Below, piece after piece: positions 9,907-17,798 of a stretch of DNA of 33,618 bases. The translations under genes were made by a program, and so were the position numbers. This DNA is from Chrysochromulina tobinii. Taxonomy: Eukaryota; Haptophyta; Prymnesiales; Chrysochromulinaceae. Position 1 is the first letter of the stretch. Every line of letters begins with the position of its first letter. The notes under the pieces were generated by a model. That model was not told the DNA's origin and searched no databases. It worked only from the letters and a program-made list of their open reading frames with translations. The DNA lies in the NCBI GenBank assembly GCA_001275005.1, contig JWZX01003279.1, positions 1 to 33,618 on the forward strand. Direction: 5' to 3'.

Positions 9907-12666
9907 ATGGAGGTGCCTCCAGCTGCAAAGGCTGAAGTGCCTGCTGAGGATGGCCAGCAACGCCTTGCGCATGAAGAGCCCGTCGAGGCTTTGCGACTGT
10001 CCAAGGCGCGCGTGGCGAAGGCAAGAGTCGATTCCAGCATCGGCGATGAGGCTGCAGGGCGAGCACGTGCTGAGCTGGCTGCAGCATCCGAAGCTCGCAG
10101 GGCGGATGAGCATCGTGAGCTTGCGCAGCGCAGCACCGATTTACGCCGGCGCACCCGACGACCCGCTCAGCGCACCGACGACGACATCGCAGATGAGGTG
10201 GCTGGCGCTGCACGCATCAGCTTCGCAGCGGCATCGAGGGCTCGGCGTGAGAAGGAGCAACGCGCACTCGCCATCAAGAACGCCGAGTACCACCGGCGTA
10301 TCCGTGAGACGAACGCACGGACCTCGAGTCTGAGAGGAACCGGCAGCAGCGGACCCACACCCGGCACCTCCTCGTCGTTCAACAACATTGATGGCTCAAC
10401 GGTGATCGCCACGCCCACAGTGATGGCGGTCATCCTGCGCGGTCAGCAGCAGGCCCTCGCAGAGGCCAGAGCTGTGGCTGCTGCTACGAGTGCTGAGCTC
10501 GCAAAACGGCGCGTCGCCGCCGAGTCGGGTCTGACGGCTGACCAGCGGCGGATGCGCCGCGCCTTCGTGGGCACGAGCCACGGCTCATCCTCGTCAAATG
10601 CGAACGCACCATCGAACGCACGGAACGAAGGTGAGGACGTTCTGGGCGTGACGAGGACGGGGCGTGACGAGGACGGTGCGGCAACGGCCGGCGACTCAGT
10701 AGAGGCGACCTCAGCGGCGAGTGCTGCGGATGCCATTGCGGCGAAGAGAGTTGAGCAGACGGCCAGCACCGAGGCAGGCACCGCGGCAGGCACCGCAGCC
10801 TCGGGGCTCCAACCCAAGTACCATGGCCGACCCTCAACGGCAGCCACGAGCAAGCTGGAATCGTCTCCCCCGGCTGCCTTCCTGAAGGGGCAGGGCGGCG
10901 GCACCGCGCCCAGAACGACGCCGCCCAGACGAGTGAGCCTACCGGTAAGCCTACCGGCCTCGGCCACGAGGAAGCCGGGCACGGACGCTCGCCACGACGC
11001 TCGCGAGCCGTCGATCAAGGACGATGATGAGTACGAGCCGACCCACATGGCCTATTTGCGCATTACCACTCTCGATCGCAATCGTCCGACGGGCGACCCT
11101 CGCGCACACCCCGCCTGGGACCGTGCCCCGTTCCGGCCGGTGCCCTACGAGCTACGCGGGATCCGGCCGCTCCGTTATATGAACGAGCCTTGGACGGAGG
11201 CGGCGCGCCATGCGTGGGATGAGCAGCCCACACAGCAGCCCACACAGCAGCCCACACAGCAGCCCACCGTCACTCCGGCCTCTTCGGGCGTGCCCGTGCC
11301 AAGCGACGACTCCAACGCCTCGAAAGCCGTCGTGATCGCGGCGGTGGTGCGGCACGCGAAGCCCACACGCACGCTGACCGCATGTGTGACGCCCTCGCGG
11401 GTGCGAGGCGCCGCGTCGCCCTACACGATGCCCTTCGCCACCGCGGGTCTCACGCGCCTCGATGGTGCCCAAGACGGCGGCCCGTCGTACCCAGGCTTGC
11501 ACGACGACATGGCGACACTGCACCGGCGGCGCCAGCTGGAGAACGAAGCGAGCGTCGCGACCGGTCTGCATGCTCAGCCGTGGGACTCGACCACGTGGCA
11601 CTCTGTCCCTACGACGCTGCGCGGTCTCAAGCCGGTGACCCGGGAGCCGTGGGCAACCTCAGACGGCGAGCTGTGCGATATGGAAGCCATCACAATCTTC
11701 CACGACTACGACAAGTTCCGCGCGGGGGACGCGAAGGAAGAAATGCCACAACTGCTTGCACTCAAGCACGCGTCGAGCAGCGCGAACGCCGTCACAGCGG
11801 CGGCGCGCTCTCGGCGACGAACCTCCGATCCGCAGCGTGGACTCCTCGGCACGACTCGCGATGCTCTGCCTCTTGAGGACTCTTCGTCCGCGCTCGTCAT
11901 ACGGGGCAAGCAACCGCCGCTTCCAACCGTGCCGGACGCCGGACGCCGCTTTCAACCGTGGCGTCCGGCGGAGGCAAGTGTCCAGATTTTCGGCCTGTCG
12001 CGCGAGGCCAAAGATGAAGCTGTTCGGAAGGCTGCCAGTGATGTGGCCGCTGATGAGGCCAGTGCCGCCACGGAGATCAAGGCAGCCGCCGAGGCGAAGG
12101 CTGCTGCCCAGGGTAAGGCAGCCGCCGAGGCGAAGGCTGCTGCCCAGGGTAAGGCCGCTGCGGAGGCGAAGGCTGCTGCCCAGGGTAAGGCCGCTGCGGA
12201 GGCGAAGGCTGCTGCCCAGGGTAAGGCACCCGCTGCGGAGGCGAAGGCTGCTGCCCAGGGTAAAGCAGCCTCTGCGGAGGCGAAGGCTTCTGCCCAGGGT
12301 AAGGCCGCTGCGGAGGCGAAGGCTGCTGCAGATGCCAGGGGTGCGGCAGCTCAGCAGGCGGAGGCGGAGGCAGTCGTGACTACTGGTACCGCAGCGGGTC
12401 GGGCGTGGGCGGCGAGGGTCGAGGCTGCAGCGGAGGAAGGTGTGGATGAGTTGGTTGTTGTCGATGAAGGCAACCTGCTGGAGCGTGAGCGGAGCAAGAT
12501 TCAGAGCAAGATCCTGGCTATGCAACAGGAAGACGTGGGGGCAGACGGACCGGCAACGGCATGGGCAACGGGGTCGTCCGAAGCGAAGCCCGCCGTCCGT
12601 CGGGCCTACGAGCACCTGATACCCGCGCTCGACCTCAGTGACAGTGCTCTTTACGCCGACGAGTAA
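9907..12666 (+). CDS. Unrecognised 919-residue low-complexity repeat protein
   Basis: I do not recognise this family. The start is the first in-frame ATG. GC-rich third positions throughout support coding. The N-terminus has two diverged copies of a basic helical unit: DEAAGRARAELAAASEARR and DEVAGAARISFAAASRARR, each followed by a long charged helix. The middle holds two copies of a motif of the form W-D-x-x-P/T-x(2-3)-VP-x(2)-LRG-(I/L)-(R/K)-P-x(3-5)-EPW (about residues 400-430 and 560-585), and a (TQQP)4 run. Residues about 725-810 are seven tandem AAAEAKAAAQGK units predicted as one long Ala/Lys/Glu helix. The C-terminus has an acidic stretch near VDELVVVDEGNLLERERSK. There is no signal peptide or membrane segment. 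A cytoskeletal or axonemal filament-associated role is only a guess. Confidence 0.65.
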   Translation: MEVPPAAKAEVPAEDGQQRLAHEEPVEALRLSKARVAKARVDSSIGDEAAGRARAELAAASEARRADEHRELAQRSTDLRRRTRRPAQRTDDDIADEVAGAARISFAAASRARREKEQRALAIKNAEYHRRIRETNARTSSLRGTGSSGPTPGTSSSFNNIDGSTVIATPTVMAVILRGQQQALAEARAVAAATSAELAKRRVAAESGLTADQRRMRRAFVGTSHGSSSSNANAPSNARNEGEDVLGVTRTGRDEDGAATAGDSVEATSAASAADAIAAKRVEQTASTEAGTAAGTAASGLQPKYHGRPSTAATSKLESSPPAAFLKGQGGGTAPRTTPPRRVSLPVSLPASATRKPGTDARHDAREPSIKDDDEYEPTHMAYLRITTLDRNRPTGDPRAHPAWDRAPFRPVPYELRGIRPLRYMNEPWTEAARHAWDEQPTQQPTQQPTQQPTVTPASSGVPVPSDDSNASKAVVIAAVVRHAKPTRTLTACVTPSRVRGAASPYTMPFATAGLTRLDGAQDGGPSYPGLHDDMATLHRRRQLENEASVATGLHAQPWDSTTWHSVPTTLRGLKPVTREPWATSDGELCDMEAITIFHDYDKFRAGDAKEEMPQLLALKHASSSANAVTAAARSRRRTSDPQRGLLGTTRDALPLEDSSSALVIRGKQPPLPTVPDAGRRFQPWRPAEASVQIFGLSREAKDEAVRKAASDVAADEASAATEIKAAAEAKAAAQGKAAAEAKAAAQGKAAAEAKAAAQGKAAAEAKAAAQGKAPAAEAKAAAQGKAASAEAKASAQGKAAAEAKAAADARGAAAQQAEAEAVVTTGTAAGRAWAARVEAAAEEGVDELVVVDEGNLLERERSKIQSKILAMQQEDVGADGPATAWATGSSEAKPAVRRAYEHLIPALDLSDSALYADE
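11229..11267 (+). repeat. Tandem 12-nt repeat (TQQP)
   Basis: About three and a half copies of CCCACACAGCAG encoding Thr-Gln-Gln-Pro inside the 919-residue protein. Confidence 0.85.
12082..12335 (+). repeat. 36-39-nt tandem repeat (AAAEAKAAAQGK)
   Basis: Seven near-identical units. The first four are almost perfect 36-mers, while two later ones carry an extra codon (APAAEAK, AASAEAK). High nucleotide identity suggests recent expansion or concerted evolution. No unit breaks the reading frame. Confidence 0.92.
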
Positions 12667-13107
12667 CATCCAATGAAACGCCGGAGGAAGTGCCATGTGC
12701 GGCTGGCGGAGTGTGACGCATGTGCGGTGTGTATCCCAATTCCAATGGCGCTTGTGCGGCGTGCATCCGTATCGGACGGCAACATGAACATCACGCGACC
12801 GGTCGATCGGATCAGACGCCGTGCATGCAGGTTGCAGCCCCGTTTCCGTTAAGCGTTATGATTGGTGATGGTGTCGTGTGTGGAAAAGGAAAATTACACT
12901 TCTCACACTCATAGCGTGCGAGGCGCGGCGCCAACGCACCACCGACCCGCTTCTCTGCGTACCATTCGATTCTCTGTGAACATGCATGCATGCATGGCCG
13001 CGCGCGCCCGCCCGTGCCGCACCTTGCCAGCCGCCGTCGTGCGCCGCGCGAGCTCTGCCCTCGGCCCAACACACGGGCTAGTACCTTGCCTTCGGGATGC
13101 CTCTCTA
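12667..13107. other. Convergent intergenic region
   Basis: 440 bases between two 3' ends. Contains a CATG-type run (ATGCATGCATGCATGG near 12981). Nothing coding or RNA-like recognised. Confidence 0.5.
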
Positions 13108-14082
13108 TCACGCGGATGGGAAGCCGAAGATGCGAAGCGAGCCATCATCTCGGCCTACACGGTCTTTGTCGTCGGCAGCGTAGGCTAGCAGCAGCCGTGA
13201 CGGGTGCCATGCGACCGAGTTCATCGCTGCGGAGCACGATAACTTATGCACCTGTTCACCGGTCGACACGTCGGCAATGTCGACGTACAGGTCCTCTGAG
13301 CCCGAAGCGAGGAAGCGGCTATCGCAAGAGAAGCTGAGCGTGCGCACAGGCCACTCGAAGCGCGTGCATGTGCGCAAGCAGACGAGCTCGTGCACGTCCC
13401 AGATGGTGACCATCGCGTCCGCACCCCCCACGGCAAGGTACTCGCCCTTGGGGGAGAAGTCGATGCAATAGCAGTTGGCCGTGTGTGCCTGCAGCGAATG
13501 GACGGGCTGCGCCTGCTCCTGCGCGAGCATGTCCGCGTACCGGAAGATCTCGACGCTGCCCGAGCCCGTCGTGAGGAAGAAGAACTTGCCGCCGCTCGTG
13601 GGCTCCCACGCCATCTCGTTCACCTCCGACTGGAACTTGATGTTCTTGAGCGCCTTGCACTTGCGCATCTCGATGATGGCGATGTTGTCGTCCTTGTCGC
13701 CGACGGCCACGTGCTGCCCGTCAGGGCTCCATCGGATGTTGATGTTCTCGCCGCGCGTCTCGATGGCGTGCACCTGCTTGTTCGTGCGTGTATCCCAGAT
13801 GCGCACTGTCCGGTCGCCCGATGCGGTGCCGAGCACCTCGGGATTGAGCGGGTCCCACCGCAGCTGATCGACCGAATCCTGGTGCCCCGTCAACTCGGTG
13901 TGTGTCGCCGAGCCGGTCTCGTGCAGCGACCACACGCGCACACTTTGGTCGACTGAGCCCGAGGCAAGCTTCTGGCCGCCGCACGACCAGGCGACCGAGT
14001 GAACTTTCCGTTTGTGCGCGACGTACTCCTTGGTGCCGAGGGTCGTCCACGATGGAGTCGCGGAAATCGACGTCGCGGTCAT
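13108..14082 (-). CDS. THOC3: THO complex subunit 3 (TEX1), WD40 protein
   Basis: A subunit of the THO/TREX complex, which couples transcription to mRNA packaging and nuclear export. The 324-residue product is close in size to plant TEX1 and is collinear with it. It forms a WD40 propeller of about seven blades: HKRKVHSVAWSCGGQKLASGS, GHQDSVDQLRWDPLNPEVLGTAS with RTVRIWDTR, ENINIRWSPDGQHVAVGDKDD, FQSEVNEMAWEP, HTANCYCIDFSPKGEYLAVGGAD with VTIWDV, VRTLSFSCDSRFLASGSED, and MNSVAWHPSRLLLAYAADDKDR. The ending, SLRIFGFP, is the usual THOC3 terminus. I chose the ATG at 14082 because homology begins within 20 residues; a further in-frame ATG at 14193 would add 37 residues without a family match. Intronless; 177 bases upstream on the same strand lies the lumenal FKBP gene. 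Confidence 0.95.
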   Translation of the reverse strand: MTATSISATPSWTTLGTKEYVAHKRKVHSVAWSCGGQKLASGSVDQSVRVWSLHETGSATHTELTGHQDSVDQLRWDPLNPEVLGTASGDRTVRIWDTRTNKQVHAIETRGENINIRWSPDGQHVAVGDKDDNIAIIEMRKCKALKNIKFQSEVNEMAWEPTSGGKFFFLTTGSGSVEIFRYADMLAQEQAQPVHSLQAHTANCYCIDFSPKGEYLAVGGADAMVTIWDVHELVCLRTCTRFEWPVRTLSFSCDSRFLASGSEDLYVDIADVSTGEQVHKLSCSAAMNSVAWHPSRLLLAYAADDKDRVGRDDGSLRIFGFPSA

Positions 14083-14259
14083 CGATTTGTGCTTCACGGA
14101 TGAGAGAAGAGTCGTGTGAAATGACTCTCGATTCCCGGATGACTCTCTGGTAGGGCAAGCAGGATTGTAGATGTTGTGGAGGGGCGTGGGCATACACGAC
14201 ACACGCTCGATGACATGGCTCCTGAAAGCCCTATTGAAAGCCCCGGGGCCTCACAACTG

Positions 14260-15156
14260 TCACAACCCTGCGGCATTCACTATGTCGCCGCTCTCATCTT
14301 CGGAGTAGCGCTGCTCATCGTCGACCTCCGCCCGTCGCGCCTTGGGATCCGTGATCATGTTGATGCTCACCAGCCGGACGCGATAGTCGAGCGGTGCGTC
14401 GGGCGGGACGCCAAACACCTTGCTCCCGCGAGTCCCAAAACCCAGCCGCGACGGCACGAGCAGCAACCGCTCCTCGCCGATGCACATCTCGAGAGTGCCG
14501 AGATCGAGCCCGCGGACGACGTCGCCGTTGCCAAGCGTGAAGGCAAACGGCCGGCCGGAGCGCATCTCGCTCGAGTCGAATTCGAGACCGCTGGACGCCA
14601 GCCGGCCTGAAAATTCGATCTCGACCACGTCGCTGGCGCGCGTCTTGAAGGCGCACTTTGGGTCCTGAGGCCCTGTGAGCAGCTCGATCTTCAACTTCTG
14701 CGTCTCCATGCCGAGTGCGGTCGCGGCCGCCTCCGTCTGCTGCCGAGCGGACAGCGCGCGAAACTCTGACGCGTCCACGCGAATCGTCACCGGCCGTGGC
14801 GCGGACTGAATCAACGCCTGCACCTGGGCGGCTGAGAGCCCTGCAGTGCTCCGCCCGTCGACGTTCACGATGTACGATGCCGGTGGCATTCCCTTTGCCA
14901 GCGCGACACTATCTGGCCGCACGCTGCTAATGCGCACGCGAGGTCCTGCATCTGAGAGCTCCAGCCCGAGTCGCTGCTCGGCAAACGTGTAGCTTTCAAG
15001 GGTTGGGTCCAGCGTGGATGCTGCTTTCGCTTTCGCCGCAGGCACCAGCTGCGCCGCGGCCAATAGCACGCAACTGCGTCTCGAAGTCAAATGAGCTCGG
15101 GCGTTCGCGTTTGCGACGGCGATCGACACGATCACTATGTAGACCGATATCCGCAT
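14260..15156 (-). CDS. Thylakoid-lumen PDZ-FKBP protein
   Basis: The 298-residue product combines a PDZ-like domain with an FKBP-type prolyl isomerase fold. The ATG at 15156 is followed by a hydrophobic signal peptide (VYIVIVSIAVANANA), then a twin-arginine lumen signal (SRRSCVLLAAAQLVPA) cleaved near AKAKAAS. PDZ spans about residues 55-130 (LGLELSD, VRISSVRPDSVA, YIVNVDGRS). FKBP spans about 175-270: VEIEFSGRL, FDSS, PFAFTLGNGDVVRGLDLG, LLLVPSRLGFGTRG, PLDYRVRLVSIN. Against FKBP12 the pocket Asp37 is kept (FDSS), but the pocket-floor Trp59 is Leu, Tyr82 is Phe and Tyr26 is Phe. Isomerase activity is therefore doubtful, as in many plant lumen FKBPs, and a chaperone or assembly role is more likely. 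It is divergent from the dioxygenase gene. Confidence 0.88.
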   Translation of the reverse strand: MRISVYIVIVSIAVANANARAHLTSRRSCVLLAAAQLVPAAKAKAASTLDPTLESYTFAEQRLGLELSDAGPRVRISSVRPDSVALAKGMPPASYIVNVDGRSTAGLSAAQVQALIQSAPRPVTIRVDASEFRALSARQQTEAAATALGMETQKLKIELLTGPQDPKCAFKTRASDVVEIEFSGRLASSGLEFDSSEMRSGRPFAFTLGNGDVVRGLDLGTLEMCIGEERLLLVPSRLGFGTRGSKVFGVPPDAPLDYRVRLVSINMITDPKARRAEVDDEQRYSEDESGDIVNAAGL

Positions 15157-15537
15157 TTCAAAACATGTGCATCTGTTTGCATTCACACCAACACGTAACA
15201 CGGCTGAAGCTGCGAAGAACCCACGAAATGAGACATATGCGGGCGGAGAGCGGAGAAACAGCCCCCCAAAAGAGAGCGTGTTATATTCCTAGCAGGATTT
15301 GCCCAACTTTTGCGCCGCTCCAACCAGGGAGGTCACTCTTGCACGCAAGGGTCTGTACGGTGTGCGCAACCTCGCACGCACAAGAGCGCTCGGTGGTTAC
15401 ATGAACGAGCTCAGCCGCCCCTTGCTTTTTGCCGAGCGTGTTTGAAACTCGAAATCTATTCACAAGCAACCCCTGGAAGGGAAAAGACAACGGCCCTCGT
15501 GTTGCCGCGGCGGGCGGCCGGCGGCGCGCGCGCGACG
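15157..15537. promoter_or_regulatory. Divergent intergenic region, PDZ-FKBP / dioxygenase
   Basis: 381 bases between two divergent ATGs. Although the plus frame of the dioxygenase is open from about 15310, that stretch has no ATG before 15538 and no domain. Promoters for both genes are expected; no motif recognised. Confidence 0.45.
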
Positions 15538-16773
15538 ATGTTCGTTACGTCTATCCTTGCTGTGCATGCACAGGCGCAGTCTGCTCGCGACGATTCGTGC
15601 GACTCGGCATCGCCAGAAGATCCTCGACGCGGCGTGTTTTTCGCCACGGACGCTTTTCCCGGCACCCCAGGCCAGTTTGCGAACCGACAGTCCTCTCCGC
15701 CCGCACTAGAGGAGATAGTGGCACGGTGGCGAACGCCGTACGATGCGGCAGCAGGCCCACTCACCGCGGAGCAGCACGCGCAATTCTTCGACGAAGGCTT
15801 TCTCATTCTGCCGAGCCTGCTGCCAGCCGATGTCGTGGCTGCAGCCATTGACTCTGTTGAGGGGCTCGTGGATGGTCTCGCTCGAAAGCTGCACAGTGCC
15901 GGGGCCATTTCGTCCACGCACGCAGACGCAGACTTCCACACGCGCCTGGCGCGAGTCGAGCGCGAGTACCCGCACGCCAGCGTGCTCCTGCACAAGGGTG
16001 GCGTCTTGCCCGAAGGCATCCAGCGCGTGTGGGGGCACAACCTCCTCATGGGCATCGCTCAGCAGCTCCTGGGCTCAGATGTGGACATTGCGGGGCACCC
16101 CGTGTGGAATCTGCGCTGCAAGACGCCCGAGGTGCTGAGCGCCGGCCAGGCCACCGTGCCATGGCATCAGGACAATGCTTATCTCGATGAGGAGTCTTGG
16201 GACGTGCTCCAACTGACCGCATGGATTCCCTTGGTCGACACGAACGCCACTAATGGGTGCATGCAGGTGGTGCGTGGTGGGCACCGGCGCGGCGGCACGG
16301 CCACCCATGCGTGCTGCGTCGGCAACACCTGGTACATCGAGACGACCCCTGAGGAGCTCGAATCCACACTCATGGTCGATATGCGCACAGATGTAGTCAC
16401 CTGCGCCGTGCCTCGGGGCGGAGTGCTCCTTCTCAATAATTTGATCCCACACCGCTCCCTGCCAAACCAGTCGCCGGGCATCCGCTGGAGCCTCGACTTG
16501 CGATGGCAGAGGGCGGACCAGCCCAACGGGTTTGATGGACTCAAGGCTTCAGTGCTCATGAAGAAGGCTGGCGAGCCCTACAGTGGCTCTGTGGCATGGG
16601 GCAATTGGGCGCAGCAGGACCGAACGCAGCTTCAGGCCGCGGCGCACGCCAAGGCCTCAGAGGAGCAGGCTGAGAAGGTCGACGGTCCTACCTTTGACAC
16701 GACCATAGCCGGCCCGTGGATGAAGAAGTGGCCTCTGGTGCATTCGAACCGACACACGGCCACGTTGGCATGA
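15538..16773 (+). CDS. Phytanoyl-CoA dioxygenase (PhyH) family 2-oxoglutarate/Fe(II) oxygenase
   Basis: Members hydroxylate lipids or small metabolites using 2-oxoglutarate, O2 and Fe(II). The 411-residue product carries the complete metal triad: WHQDNAYLD (His210, Asp212) and NLIPHRSLPN (His305), plus Arg316 in IRWSLDLRW for the 2-oxoglutarate carboxylate. Between them LTAWIPLVD and GCMQVVRGGHR are standard PhyH strands. The family N-terminal helix pattern is seen at LTAEQHAQFFDEGFLILPSLLP. The start is the only ATG before the domain; residues 1-17 (MFVTSILAVHAQAQSAR) could be a weak signal peptide. The C-terminal extension with WKKW-like MKKWPLVHSN is not part of the core. Substrate cannot be told; algal genomes hold many such paralogues. 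Intronless. Confidence 0.9.
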   Translation: MFVTSILAVHAQAQSARDDSCDSASPEDPRRGVFFATDAFPGTPGQFANRQSSPPALEEIVARWRTPYDAAAGPLTAEQHAQFFDEGFLILPSLLPADVVAAAIDSVEGLVDGLARKLHSAGAISSTHADADFHTRLARVEREYPHASVLLHKGGVLPEGIQRVWGHNLLMGIAQQLLGSDVDIAGHPVWNLRCKTPEVLSAGQATVPWHQDNAYLDEESWDVLQLTAWIPLVDTNATNGCMQVVRGGHRRGGTATHACCVGNTWYIETTPEELESTLMVDMRTDVVTCAVPRGGVLLLNNLIPHRSLPNQSPGIRWSLDLRWQRADQPNGFDGLKASVLMKKAGEPYSGSVAWGNWAQQDRTQLQAAAHAKASEEQAEKVDGPTFDTTIAGPWMKKWPLVHSNRHTATLA

Positions 16774-17798
16774 ACCTGATCATGGGCACATGATTCGATT
16801 CTGTGTGGTTGAAGCCGCATGAAGCCGTGTATTGTGCCCTCGACGTTTCGAACCTCGTCAAATCAACGTGAGTTTCGTCATCGGCGCAACTGAACGGTCG
16901 ATCTGGCCGTGACGAGCGAGCGAGCGAGCGAAGAAAGATGCCGATCGGACGGAGGGACATGATTGCCGCCAAGGAGTCAGAATCATGGACGACACCATCG
17001 TGGAAGGTATGCGAAGAACTCACAACCGCCGATGCACCGTCGCCCGGCGGGGAATCGCCGCCGCCACCGCCTCCACGGCGGCGGCTTCTGCCACGAGAAG
17101 GAGATGCAAGGTTTTGCCAGACACCGCCAACGAACCAGCAGGAGAAATTGCCGTACCACGTGGGCTCGCCGAGTTCCATCATCAGCACGCCCACATGGCC
17201 CTCGAAAGCGCCCCTTCCGCAAGCCATCAATTCTCGATGGCTGATCGTGACCGAGGAACATCGCATGAACGCTCTCGAAGAGCGTTCTTCGCTTGCGTTT
17301 GGTACGCCTCTCTGCCGCGCACGCTTGCCATCAGCCCCTCCCTTTGCCGTGAGTGACGCTCTCACCACCGTTATCTGTTCCGTGCTTGTCCAGGGTGTGT
17401 CTTCTGGACAATTGCTGGCGCACTCATAATGTTCTTGTGCTGAGATCTCACAAGAGTTTTGCGCAATTGTGTGCATCCGCCATCCGAGAAGTGTGGACTG
17501 TGTGGACGCTGTGTGAGTACTGTGCGGGACCACGTACGCTTAATCACGGCCGGCCAATCCCAGCGACCAGCGACCCTGTGTGGGCGCAAGTGGGCCGACG
17601 TGAATCGTGATCGAACAGGCAACAGGAACCGACCGGAACACGAAGGCTGCAACTACTGTTGTTTGAGTACATTGTCATGCGCACTAACCACAATCAAAAT
17701 CTACTACTGAACTGAGAAGCACTGGAGGGCCCCAACTACTACTAGCATGGTTCCTATAAGCATCCACCGTCACGTGGGTGCTTACCTGCTTTGATCTC
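16774..17798. other. Convergent intergenic region, no supported gene
   Basis: About 1 kb between two 3' ends. Holds a (GAGC)n microsatellite at about 16913-16931 and a GC-rich inverted repeat (GCCGCCGCC versus GGCGGCGGC) near 17058-17087 able to form a hairpin. Several open frames up to 281 codons occur on both strands, but they lack domains and their amino-acid make-up is unlike the real genes nearby. Confidence 0.45.

Noticed and set aside
11659-12696. Minus-strand open frame of 345 codons with Leu/Arg repeats
   Set aside because: Complement of the AAAEAKAAAQGK repeat block; its periodicity comes from the plus-strand gene.
14083-14193. Upstream ATG for THOC3
   Set aside because: It adds 37 residues without similarity; the family normally starts near the ATG at 14082.
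15310-15537. In-frame N-terminal extension of the dioxygenase
   Set aside because: It needs a non-ATG start and its residues show no targeting or family pattern.
17058-17087. GC-rich hairpin as a possible structural RNA
   Set aside because: The stem is a simple GCC/GGC repeat, common by chance at this composition; no tRNA, snRNA or SRP hallmark surrounds it.
16688-17533. Minus-strand open frame of 281 codons, and a plus frame at 16938-17429
   Set aside because: No domain or natural composition. The minus frame overlaps the dioxygenase 3' end.
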